Below, piece by piece: positions 1 to 5,939 of a stretch of 11,613 bases of DNA. The notes beneath the pieces are model-generated. The model saw only the letters and a program-made list of their open reading frames with translations. It made no database searches and was not told where the DNA came from. Source of the DNA: Candidatus Poseidoniaceae archaeon (GTDB taxonomy: Archaea; Thermoplasmatota; Poseidoniia; Poseidoniales; Poseidoniaceae); NCBI GenBank assembly GCA_013330925.1, contig DUHJ01000129.1, positions 1-11,613 on the forward strand, written 5' to 3'. The position numbers and the translations under genes are program-made. Every line of letters begins with the position of its first letter. Position 1 is the stretch's first letter.

Positions 1-680
1 GTGTGTTGAGCGCCGTCCTCCCACGCCGTGCGTTGCGTGTCGGTGAAGAAGGCGAGATCACCCGCACCGTCCAAGCCCCACGCCTCGAGTTGAACGGCGG
101 TTCCTGCATCGAGCGACAGGCCATCGTCTCCTGAGAGCCACAAGCTGGTGTTGTTGGCGGCGGCTTGGAGGTCATGCACCACGGTGAGCGCTCCGTCTTG
201 GAGCACGCTGACCTGCAGGCTGATTTGGGCGCGTGCACCGCCTTGGTCGCCTTCGCCTTGATCGCCGTCATGCGCGAGGTTGTCCACCACCATGGACCAG
301 GCTTTCGCGTTGATGGAGGCGGGGACTTTCCAATGGAACACCTGTTGGCCAAGCACGGCTTCGGTCGACACCGGCGTGGTCATCACGCTGCGGTAACTTT
401 GCCCAAGATCGTACGGCGCCTTTCCGGCTTCGTCGAACATCAACACGTCCACGGCATCGTCCGCCACCAGAAGATCGAACGAGAGCACCGTTCCCGGTTC
501 GTGGACGCCCAAGTTGATGTCCAAACAGGAGCCGCCGTCCACCGCCATGGCGCCCGTGACGTCGGCCAATTCCGCGGAGGCGCAATTTGGAGCATCACGT
601 CCTTCCACGGCGCTTGCGTACGGCATCGACAAGCAAATCATCAACGCCATGAAGACCCCGAGGGTGCGACGCATGCGCAT
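1..680 (-). CDS. secreted protein of unknown function (3' end cut by window edge)
   Basis: An open frame runs from an ATG at 680 off the left edge without a stop (226 complete codons). The N-terminus is a classical Sec signal peptide: a basic stretch (MRMRR), a hydrophobic core to about residue 20, and a likely signal peptidase site after ASA at residue 24. The mature part is acidic, beta-rich in appearance and has only two cysteines (C33 and C52), close enough to form one disulfide in the exported protein. A Shine-Dalgarno AGGAG at 688-692, seven bases upstream, fixes this start over the second ATG at 674. The gene lies 19 bp after ribonuclease Z in the same orientation and is probably the last visible cistron of the eL15 operon. 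I recognise no family. The role is likely cell-surface or periplasm-like, but nothing visible gives a catalytic function. Existence is well supported; function is unknown. Confidence 0.8.
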   Translation of the reverse strand, partial: MRMRRTLGVFMALMICLSMPYASAVEGRDAPNCASAELADVTGAMAVDGGSCLDINLGVHEPGTVLSFDLLVADDAVDVLMFDEAGKAPYDLGQSYRSVMTTPVSTEAVLGQQVFHWKVPASINAKAWSMVVDNLAHDGDQGEGDQGGARAQISLQVSVLQDGALTVVHDLQAAANNTSLWLSGDDGLSLDAGTAVQLEAWGLDGAGDLAFFTDTQRTAWEDGAQH

Positions 681-687
681 GACGTCG

Positions 688-692
688 CTCCT
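688..692 (-). promoter_or_regulatory. Shine-Dalgarno of the secreted protein gene
   Basis: AGGAG on the minus strand, seven bases before the ATG at 680. It lies in the 19-bp gap after the ribonuclease Z stop and decides between the two closely spaced ATG codons (680 and 674). Confidence 0.6.
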
Positions 693-699
693 GCGGCTT

Positions 700-1704
700 T
701 CAACGTCTGCCTTCCACGAGCAGACGCGAATCCCATCCGACGTCCTCCCGTTTCAGGTGGTGAACCGTTCCATCCGACTGGACCGTCAGACGGTCTCCGT
801 CGTTCAGCGTGACACAAGGCACCTGACCGCCCAAGACGGCCATTGATTCGGCCAACGATGGCCCCACGTCGCTCAATCGAGCACTGAAGTGGGTCAACGC
901 AAGGCTGCGGACCCCGAGGTCCAACGCGGTACGGGCAGCGCCGGCGGCCGTGCTGTGCAGGTGCCCCTCTGCTCGGTCTGCATGTTCCTCGAGGTAGGTC
1001 GCCTCGTGCACCAAGAGGTCCACGCCTGGAGCGTCGTCCACGAGGCCGGGCGAGGCGGTGTCTCCCGACACCAAAAGCGCCGAGGAGGGGCCGTCCATGC
1101 GCCAACCGCACGAAGGCACAGAGTGCCTCGACGGCACCGGTGAAAGGCGATGTCCAGACCAGCCAGGGGGGTGCCATGCCGAGGGGACGTCGACGATGCC
1201 GTCGTCGGTGATCTCGACCCAGCGGCCTGAAGAGACGTCCCCGAGGCGCCATGCGATGGGATAGCCAAGGAGGGCTTCCGTGGCGCCCAATTCACGCCAC
1301 ACCCGCATTTGCCTCCAGAGGTCCGACGCAGGCAGATCTTCCGAGGGTGTTCCTTCGAAACCGTGGGCACAGACGTGGTCAAAGGTGTATTCGTCAACAG
1401 GGCCGGCCACAATCAGCGCTTCCTCACGCCCGTCGAGCCCTGAGGTCTGCAACCACGGAAGCAACCCCCACGTGTGGTCGAGATGACCGTGGGTGAGGAG
1501 GACCGCCGCAACACGCCGGCTGCGGAGCCTTGGTGTGCCCAATTCGGTCTTGAGATGCCGGCGAGCTGCCGTGAATCGGTCTTGAAACCCTTCACCAGGA
1601 TCGACGATGACCAAGCCTTCGGGGCAGGAAAGCACCGAACCGCTGACCGCCCGCTTGCTGGTCGGCCGGGCGGAAGCGGTCCCAAGCACGTGGAGGTCCA
1701 ACAT
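700..1704 (-). CDS. rnz: ribonuclease Z (tRNA 3'-processing endonuclease)
   Basis: tRNase Z of the metallo-beta-lactamase fold (334 aa), which cuts pre-tRNA 3' trailers in the cytoplasm so that CCA can be added. The whole metal-binding set is visible: the signature THGHLDHT at residues 71-78 (H72, H74, D76, H77), a histidine at 194 in the RHSVPSCGWR stretch, the SGDT aspartate at 215, LVHEATY at 231-237, the HSTA segment from H250, and LTHFSAR with H272. The N-terminal MLDLHVLGTASARPT is the usual first strand and loop of the family. Length is close to the family norm of about 300-320 aa. The ATG at 1704 has a GAGGTG Shine-Dalgarno at 1710-1715, five bases away, overlapping the stop of the PRC-barrel gene, which implies translational coupling. 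It is co-oriented with eL15, consistent with a translation-linked operon. Annotation is firm; only the exact substrate range is inferred. Confidence 0.95.
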   Translation of the reverse strand: MLDLHVLGTASARPTSKRAVSGSVLSCPEGLVIVDPGEGFQDRFTAARRHLKTELGTPRLRSRRVAAVLLTHGHLDHTWGLLPWLQTSGLDGREEALIVAGPVDEYTFDHVCAHGFEGTPSEDLPASDLWRQMRVWRELGATEALLGYPIAWRLGDVSSGRWVEITDDGIVDVPSAWHPPGWSGHRLSPVPSRHSVPSCGWRMDGPSSALLVSGDTASPGLVDDAPGVDLLVHEATYLEEHADRAEGHLHSTAAGAARTALDLGVRSLALTHFSARLSDVGPSLAESMAVLGGQVPCVTLNDGDRLTVQSDGTVHHLKREDVGWDSRLLVEGRR

Positions 1705-1713
1705 CGAAGCACC

Positions 1714-1956
1714 TCAGGGAAGGGGGATCGGCGTTTGCGGGAACCATCGCAGCACGACGACGTCGCCAACGCCACGGATCCATCGCCACGGGACGGCGAC
1801 GTCGATGCACTGCTCAACCAATTCGGGCGTCGTCTCGGTTACGAAGAGATGGGAGCAGGACATGCCTTCGAGATCGATGACGGCGTCGTGGACGCGCCCC
1901 AAGCGGCGACCGTCTGGGAGGAACACCTCCTTTCCACGCACGGCGGTGACGTCCAT
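1714..1956 (-). CDS. small PRC-barrel domain protein
   Basis: A protein of about 80 residues that is essentially one PRC-barrel: MDVTAVRGKEVFLPDGRRLG, then a V-H-D-A-V-I-D-L-E-G strand pair, and a hydrophobic end (VPWRWIRGVGDVVVL). The PRC fold is a small beta barrel found alone in many archaea and at the C-terminus of the bacterial 16S rRNA maturation factor RimM. The frame opens earlier, at a GTG (2022) overlapping the eL15 stop, but that extension has no Shine-Dalgarno and does not look like part of the fold. The ATG at 1956 has an AAGGGAAGG purine run just upstream and begins where the domain begins, so I prefer it. Its place between eL15 and ribonuclease Z suggests a role in ribosome or RNA maturation, by context only. 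No catalytic residues are expected. Confidence 0.82.
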   Translation of the reverse strand: MDVTAVRGKEVFLPDGRRLGRVHDAVIDLEGMSCSHLFVTETTPELVEQCIDVAVPWRWIRGVGDVVVLRWFPQTPIPLP

Positions 1957-2018
1957 GACCTTCCCTTGACGATGAAGAAGGGGGTCCGACCTTGAACCCA
2001 ACGTCGTCACGACGGAGT

Positions 2019-2624
2019 TCACTTGCCGCGGTTGAGGTTCGCCTTGAGCGAGGGGCGGAGCTTCTCAGCACCCTTGCCCTTGCTTCGGACGAGCCCACGT
2101 CCGCGCTTGCCGGCGGAGGTGAGGCCACGGGCCGCACGGCCGCGATGGCTGTTGTGACCGTTGGCTTCGGAGAAGACACCGAGTTGCTTGTCGGCGATGA
2201 TCGCGGGGTGGTGGGTGTCCAGAAGGATGACCTCGTAGTACTTGTGCTTGCCATCTTGGCCGACCCAGTAAGAGTTCAGCACTTCCAAGTTCGGGTAGTG
2301 GCGGGCGCAACGCTCTTCGGCGATGCGCTGGATGTTCTTGCCCATGGTGATCTTGCGGATACCTGCCTTGGAGGGCTTCCGCTTCATGTGCACCTTGCCC
2401 TTGCGCAGTCCACCGCGGCGAACGCGGGTGCGAACGACGACGACGCCTTGCTTGGCCTTGTAGCCGAGTCGGCGCGCGGCGTCGATGCGCGTGGGCTTTT
2501 CCACGCGGGTAAACACGGGAGAGCGGCGCCATTGGGCCATGCGAGCCTGCCGGTACATGTGGGGCAAAGCGGCCTTTGGCTGCTGCCAAGTCTCGCGGAC
2601 GTGGTGGTAGAGTCCCTTCGTCAT
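2019..2624 (-). CDS. rpl15e: 50S ribosomal protein L15e (eL15)
   Basis: A complete eL15 (201 aa), a basic protein of the large ribosomal subunit in archaea and eukaryotes that bacteria lack. Recognisable family blocks are the start MTKGLYHHVRETWQQP, then RLGYKAKQGVVVVRTRVRRG (residues 53-72), KRKPSKAGIRKIT, NIQRIAEERCARHYPNLEVL, a NSYWVGQDGKHKYYEVIL core and the LLDTHHPAI segment. The tail is a glycine/arginine/lysine-rich rRNA-binding extension (HRGRAARGLTSAGKRGRG). Length is near the archaeal norm of about 190-200. The ATG at 2624 has a GAGGTG Shine-Dalgarno at 2630-2635 with a five-base spacer. It is the first gene of the minus-strand operon leading into the PRC-barrel and ribonuclease Z genes and is divergent from the SerK-like gene. 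It is the best single marker that this DNA is archaeal. Confidence 0.97.
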   Translation of the reverse strand: MTKGLYHHVRETWQQPKAALPHMYRQARMAQWRRSPVFTRVEKPTRIDAARRLGYKAKQGVVVVRTRVRRGGLRKGKVHMKRKPSKAGIRKITMGKNIQRIAEERCARHYPNLEVLNSYWVGQDGKHKYYEVILLDTHHPAIIADKQLGVFSEANGHNSHRGRAARGLTSAGKRGRGLVRSKGKGAEKLRPSLKANLNRGK

Positions 2625-2890
2625 ATGGACACCTCAGCGAGTTGCCGACCTTCCTCCCCTTTATCAGCCCTCCCCTGTGGGAGGTATACGCCGAGACACC
2701 ACTAGTCTGCTCTAACGAGGACTTCGGCATCGTGCTTGTTCAACGAACTTACAACGATGAGGAAACCCCACAAGCCAATTTGGACCAAAACAAAACTTAG
2801 CACGGCGGACATGGACAAACCTCGGTTCCGTAGTATGATGCCCTTTCCTCTCAAGACTCAATAGAAGGCCAACGCGGGGCGGGCAGGTTG
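2625..2890. promoter_or_regulatory. divergent intergenic region between eL15 and the SerK-like gene
   Basis: The longest gene-free stretch in the window (266 bp), with start codons facing away on both sides, so it should hold the promoters of both genes. On the plus side, a weak TATA-like AATAGA near 2860-2865 lies about 26-31 bp before the ATG at 2891, a spacing that would suit a leaderless archaeal transcript. On the minus side, candidates are GATAAAG near 2660-2666 and GTATAC at 2684-2689; neither is convincing. It also contains a perfect GC-rich inverted repeat at 2669-2684. I see no tRNA, small ORF or long repeat here. Confidence 0.5.
2669..2684. repeat. short perfect inverted repeat in the eL15 leader/promoter
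   Basis: CCTCCC and GGGAGG are separated by CTGT, giving a 6-bp all-but-one G:C stem with a four-base loop, directly next to the GTATAC palindrome at 2684-2689. It sits 45-60 bp upstream of the eL15 start. It could be a transcription-factor operator or, if transcribed, a leader hairpin. The repeat is certain; a function is not. Confidence 0.4.
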
Positions 2891-3319
2891 ATGAGACAGA
2901 AGGCACGCGCGGTGTTCATGGAGGTGGAGCTGGTTCAAGTCACCTGGCTCAAGCCTCACGAACACATTCGACCGGAGAGGGTTGAACAGCTCCGAATGAA
3001 AATACAACAAAACGGCTACCTGCACAAACCTCTGTTGGTGGACCGCGTTTCGGGCACCATCCTCGACGGGCATCACAGGTACACGGCAGGACAAGCCCTT
3101 GGGTTGTCCCTGTTGCCTGCCCTGCTCTTCGACTACTTGGACGAGGAGCGCATACGCGTGGACACGTGGCCGGGGTGTGGGCGTGAATCCATCACCAAGA
3201 AAGAAATCATCGATCTCGCAATTCGTGGCGAGCGGACGCCCCCAAAAACAAGCCGTCATCACATCGACGTGCCGATTCCAAGGATTCGGGTGCCACTGGA
3301 CACGCTCCGCGAAGCCTGA
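2891..3319 (+). CDS. ParB/Srx-fold protein, SerK (free L-serine kinase)-like
   Basis: A 142-residue ParB N-terminal-domain protein. Key segments are WLKPHEHIRPERVEQL (19-34), KPLLVDRVSGTILDGHHRYT (46-65) with the DGHHR signature at 59-63, then ITKKEIIDLA (101-110) and PPKTSRH (117-123). A DGHHR box followed by a PPKT-x-RH tail resembles archaeal SerK, the ADP-dependent kinase that makes O-phospho-L-serine for cysteine synthesis, more than plasmid ParB, which has a helix-turn-helix region absent here. E24 may correspond to the catalytic glutamate described in Thermococcus SerK; this is inference without an alignment. The protein is shorter than I recall for that enzyme, so a related nucleotide-binding role is possible. 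The frame extends three bases upstream to a TTG; ATG 2891 or the ATG at 2918 are likelier starts. Its stop is 2 bp from the convergent rhodanese stop. Confidence 0.82.
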   Translation: MRQKARAVFMEVELVQVTWLKPHEHIRPERVEQLRMKIQQNGYLHKPLLVDRVSGTILDGHHRYTAGQALGLSLLPALLFDYLDEERIRVDTWPGCGRESITKKEIIDLAIRGERTPPKTSRHHIDVPIPRIRVPLDTLREA

Positions 3320-3321
3320 GT

Positions 3322-3738
3322 TCAGGGCACCAAACCGGCGGCCTTGATGGCGCGCCAACCGCCCCACACCGACCACACGTCAGTGTACCCCATGTCCACA
3401 AGCGAGGCTGCGGCGATAGCACTGCGGAAGCCACCCCCGCAGTAGAGGACAATGCGCTGATTTGGCACGCTGATCAGCGCCTCGATGTCACGCTCAATCA
3501 CCCCCTTTGAGCGATGATGAGCGCCATCCAAATGTCCCGCTTCGAACTCATGCTGTTCACGCACGTCGATGATGACGCCGGCGAGGCCTTGCGCGATCAT
3601 GCTGGCCAGTTCAACTCCGTCGCATTCCTGGACCATCGCCCTGCACGCCTCGACCCGTTGAAGGAAGCGAGGAGGGTGGGCTTTGGCATGGGCAAGGCGA
3701 TCTGCGTCCATGCTCACACAAACCAGCATCAGGCTCAT
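3322..3738 (-). CDS. single-domain rhodanese-like sulfurtransferase
   Basis: A rhodanese domain covers residues 42-138. IIDVREQHEFEAGHLDGAHH (56-75) is the conserved first half. VLYCGGGFRSAIAAASL (97-113) carries the active-site cysteine C100 in a CxxGxR loop ending R105-S106, and the closing WGGWRAIKAAG (125-135) matches the family's GG-W motif. Such proteins move persulfide sulfur from a donor to an acceptor in the cytoplasm. About 40 N-terminal residues precede the domain. The same frame stays open far upstream, antisense to the methyltransferase gene, so the start is uncertain. ATG 3738 is the longest one not overlapping the divergent neighbour; ATG 3711 (MDADRLAHAK) is equally plausible and neither has a clear Shine-Dalgarno. 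It converges on the SerK-like gene. If that gene serves cysteine synthesis, a sulfur-handling neighbour would be coherent, but the link is contextual. Confidence 0.88.
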   Translation of the reverse strand: MSLMLVCVSMDADRLAHAKAHPPRFLQRVEACRAMVQECDGVELASMIAQGLAGVIIDVREQHEFEAGHLDGAHHRSKGVIERDIEALISVPNQRIVLYCGGGFRSAIAAASLVDMGYTDVWSVWGGWRAIKAAGLVP

Positions 3739-3762
3739 GACCGCTTCGGCGTACCCGCACCC

Positions 3763-4476
3763 ATGCAGCGCCAAGGCCCCGAAGCCGCGAAGGCAGCGCT
3801 CGCCTCGGGCCAAGCCAAAGCGTTGCTCGTGCTCCACGAACGCTCCCCTGATGTGGAAGCCTTGCTCAACATTGCACGAAGGCAAGGGGTTCCGGTGCAC
3901 GAGGTCACCCAGCGGGATCTTTGGCGCATGGCCCACCCCGGGAGCGATTCGCTGCCCGAGGTCTTGACCTTGATTGGGCGAGAACCATCGGCAGAAGACC
4001 TCCACAGCATGCTCGCCCGTGGAGGGACCGTGTTGTGCTTGGACGGTGTGGCCTACGCTGGAAACATCGGCTTCTCGGTACGCACGGCCGAAGTGGCCGG
4101 TGCGACTGGAGTGGTTTTGGCCATGGACGAGGCCATCACCGGTCGAATGTGGAAAGACATCAGGCACAGCAGCATGCAGGCCACACGCTTCATCCCAGTG
4201 CTTCAATCCAACATCGAAGAGACCGTTGCCGCAGCGCAGCAGGCCGGATTTCGCATCATGGTCATCGAGGACGTCGGCGATCACGACCTTCAGGAGGTCG
4301 ATCTGACCGGTGACGTCCTGATGATCGTCGGTGCAGAGTCGGACGGCGTCAGTCAAACGGCCTTGGACGCAGCAGACGTGGTGGTCCGGCTCCCAATGCA
4401 CGGCTTCGTACCGTCCTACAACCTGCAAGTGGCGGTGGCCTGTGCCTGCGTCGAGGCGGCTCGACAGCGGTCGTGA
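3763..4476 (+). CDS. TrmH/SpoU-family RNA 2'-O-ribose methyltransferase
   Basis: A SPOUT-class, AdoMet-dependent RNA ribose methyltransferase (237 aa from ATG 3763). The three SpoU motifs are present: motif 1 LDGVAYAGNIGFSVRTAEVAG (residues 93-113) with N101 and R107, motif 2 IVGAESDGVS (188-197) with E192, and motif 3 RLPMHGFVPSYNLQVAVA (209-226) with N220, which form the trefoil-knot cofactor site. Residues 1-85 form a short substrate-recognition domain (KALLVLHERSPDVEALLNIA). The frame is open upstream to 3514, but that part lies antisense to the rhodanese gene and matches nothing in the family, so ATG 3763 is chosen. There is no Shine-Dalgarno, which would suit a leaderless mRNA. The substrate, tRNA or rRNA, cannot be read from the sequence. 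It converges on the second thymidylate-kinase-like gene with 14 bp between stops. Confidence 0.92.
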   Translation: MQRQGPEAAKAALASGQAKALLVLHERSPDVEALLNIARRQGVPVHEVTQRDLWRMAHPGSDSLPEVLTLIGREPSAEDLHSMLARGGTVLCLDGVAYAGNIGFSVRTAEVAGATGVVLAMDEAITGRMWKDIRHSSMQATRFIPVLQSNIEETVAAAQQAGFRIMVIEDVGDHDLQEVDLTGDVLMIVGAESDGVSQTALDAADVVVRLPMHGFVPSYNLQVAVACACVEAARQRS

Positions 4477-4490
4477 TGGACAGGAACGGC

Positions 4491-5156
4491 TCAAACCAAC
4501 GGTTGGAGCATGTGTTCAACCACCGGAACGGTCACGTCCCAAATGGACCGATGGACGTCTCGAACGTCGTACCTGGTTCGAATGATGGGGTGCCCCGCCG
4601 CCTCTGCTTCGGCGGTAAACATCTCCCGTAGCGTCTTTTGGTAGGCCAAGAACGAGGTGGTGACGGACGGTGAGAGGTTCAGGTCCATCCCCGCCTCGAA
4701 GTCGTTGAGCGTTTGCAGTTCTTCCCCGAACAAAATTCGGTTGAGCAAGCGACGTGGGCCTGCGGAAAGGACCACAGTGAGGTCGGGTTGAGGAATGCCT
4801 GCATAGAGGTTCTGAATCCAACCTTGGTCCCCGCCACGCATGCGCTCTCGGATGATGGGCGTCATGGTGTACCGGTCCGAGAGGACGACAAAACCTGCTT
4901 CAAGGGCCGGATTCACGACATGGATCAGCTGGTCGTGCAAATCAGTCGCGTAGAGGAGCGAGCGGGTTCGTGAATCGAGGGCGTGGAGGCTGGGGTTTTG
5001 GGATTTCAAATTCTCACCCAACAGCGGTGAGCGGGCCAACCCCGCGGTGGTCACCGCCACACCACGCGCTTCGAGATGGTTGGCGAGAAGACGAACGTGG
5101 AGCGAACGACCGACGTGATCTGGCCCTTCGATGACGATCAACCGACCGTCCACCAT
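4491..5156 (-). CDS. degenerate thymidylate kinase-like protein (P-loop Lys to Arg)
   Basis: A 221-residue P-loop protein of the thymidylate kinase family, paralogous to the gene just upstream. The Walker A region IEGPDHVGRSLH (residues 9-20) follows the family pattern, but the invariant lysine is R17 (GRS instead of GKS) and the next Thr is Leu. The DRY motif (SDRYTMTP, 93-100) is kept, and FEAGMDL (153-159) mirrors YEAGLDM in its neighbour, which supports a shared ancestry. The ATG at 5156 overlaps the upstream stop by one base (TGATG) and has a GGAGGTG ribosome site inside the end of that gene, so the two should be made together. Loss of the phosphate-binding lysine suggests a weak enzyme, a regulatory pseudokinase or the non-catalytic half of a heterodimer; dTMP kinases are normally homodimers. 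An altered but active nucleotide kinase cannot be excluded. Confidence 0.85.
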   Translation of the reverse strand: MVDGRLIVIEGPDHVGRSLHVRLLANHLEARGVAVTTAGLARSPLLGENLKSQNPSLHALDSRTRSLLYATDLHDQLIHVVNPALEAGFVVLSDRYTMTPIIRERMRGGDQGWIQNLYAGIPQPDLTVVLSAGPRRLLNRILFGEELQTLNDFEAGMDLNLSPSVTTSFLAYQKTLREMFTAEAEAAGHPIIRTRYDVRDVHRSIWDVTVPVVEHMLQPLV

Positions 5157-5896
5157 CAGGCTTCACCTCCATCGGACTCGAATTGGCGCCAATCCAAGGT
5201 GCTGAGTCGAAGCGTTTCAGCCACTCGATCGCTTTCAGCGATGGCGTCGATCGAAGAAAGGTCGATGTATTCGCTGAAGACACCACGAACGCGCTCTTGT
5301 ACCGCGCTTACGCTCCCTAAGGCGTCAACACGAACGATGCGATTTTGCTTCACCAAGGTGTCGTAAATGCCCTTGATCTTCCCTTGGAGGATGCGGTACG
5401 ACTCAAACGGATCGAACGTCCACCCCATGTCCAACCCTGCTTCGTACCACTTGAGGGTCGGTCGACCTTCGACGATGCGCTGATATCCAATCTCCGGCGG
5501 GACGTCAAAGTACAGGGTCAAATCAGGTTCCGGGGCAAAGGCATAGATTGCCTCAACCTCGTTCAAAGGGATGTTCCTCGCGCCGTCTCGAGCCATCGCG
5601 GTGAATTTGTATCGGTCGCAAATCACGATGCCCCCGACTTCGAGCAGGGGTTCAATCTGGGAATTCCACCGGTCCGCAAAATCAGCAGCATGAATCAAAT
5701 GGAACGTTTTGGGTTTCAGCCGCTTCGTGTCCTTGCCAACTTTTGTGGCTGAACGTACGACAGGACTGGAGTTCCACTCGGTGTGGTGCACCGGCATGCC
5801 GATGGCTCGCAACCAGTGATAGAGCAATTTCGCTTGCGTGGACTTTCCGCTCCCGTCCATGCCCTCGACTGCAATGAGGATGCCGCGTTGGCTCAT
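5156..5896 (-). CDS. tmk: thymidylate kinase (dTMP kinase)
   Basis: Phosphorylates dTMP to dTDP with ATP in the dTTP pathway. The P-loop AVEGMDGSGKSTQAKLL (residues 9-25) is canonical, with K18 and S19/T20. ICDRYKFTA (92-100) holds the DRY motif (94-96), and PEPDLTLYFDVPPE (122-135) is the usual strand before the LID. The LID region has R140 in YQRIVEGRPTLKWYEAG. At 246 aa it is about 30-40 residues longer than the usual 205-215; the excess is a C-terminal extension after about residue 210 of unknown role. The ATG at 5896 is preceded by AGGGA and, about 28 bases upstream, by a TATA-like TTAAAT. It is 43 bp downstream of the glycosyltransferase gene and translationally coupled to the degenerate paralogue. 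Family assignment is strong; specificity for dTMP over other nucleotides is inferred. Confidence 0.92.
   Translation of the reverse strand: MSQRGILIAVEGMDGSGKSTQAKLLYHWLRAIGMPVHHTEWNSSPVVRSATKVGKDTKRLKPKTFHLIHAADFADRWNSQIEPLLEVGGIVICDRYKFTAMARDGARNIPLNEVEAIYAFAPEPDLTLYFDVPPEIGYQRIVEGRPTLKWYEAGLDMGWTFDPFESYRILQGKIKGIYDTLVKQNRIVRVDALGSVSAVQERVRGVFSEYIDLSSIDAIAESDRVAETLRLSTLDWRQFESDGGEA
5164..5170 (-). promoter_or_regulatory. Shine-Dalgarno for the second kinase gene, inside tmk
   Basis: GGAGGTG on the minus strand, within the last codons of tmk, seven bases before the ATG at 5156. Together with the TGATG stop/start overlap it indicates translational coupling of the two kinase paralogues. Confidence 0.75.
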
Positions 5897-5918
5897 GGTT
5901 CCCTGCCGGACCGTCTAG

Positions 5919-5928
5919 GATTTAACCT
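5919..5928 (-). promoter_or_regulatory. possible TATA box upstream of tmk
   Basis: The minus strand reads GGTTAAATCC, centred about 27-28 bases before the tmk ATG. This is the spacing expected for an archaeal TATA element driving a leaderless or near-leaderless transcript. The gap to the upstream glycosyltransferase stop is only 43 bp, so read-through from that gene is also possible. Pattern match only. Confidence 0.3.
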
Positions 5929-5939
5929 TGAATCATTAC

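Noticed and set aside
1992..2705. 237-codon plus-strand open frame
   Set aside because: It lies opposite the unmistakable eL15 gene and is a by-product of GC-rich codon bias.
2625..2890. Possible tRNA or small RNA gene in the longest intergenic gap
   Set aside because: No cloverleaf, no T-arm GTTCRANNC consensus with a matching acceptor stem, and no long stem other than the short 6-bp repeat.
2891..3319. Plasmid or chromosome partition protein ParB
   Set aside because: Only the N-terminal ParB-fold domain is present, with no helix-turn-helix region, no ParA neighbour and no repeated parS-like sites.
3514..3762. Upstream extension of the methyltransferase frame
   Set aside because: It is antisense to the rhodanese gene, resembles no SpoU N-terminal domain, and the family domain begins naturally at the ATG at 3763.
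3739..4494. Long minus-strand open frame continuous with the rhodanese gene, which would give a 390-residue protein
   Set aside because: This part is antisense to the SpoU methyltransferase, whose motifs are all on the plus strand. The translated extension is rich in His, Cys and Arg and resembles no domain, so it is an antisense shadow.
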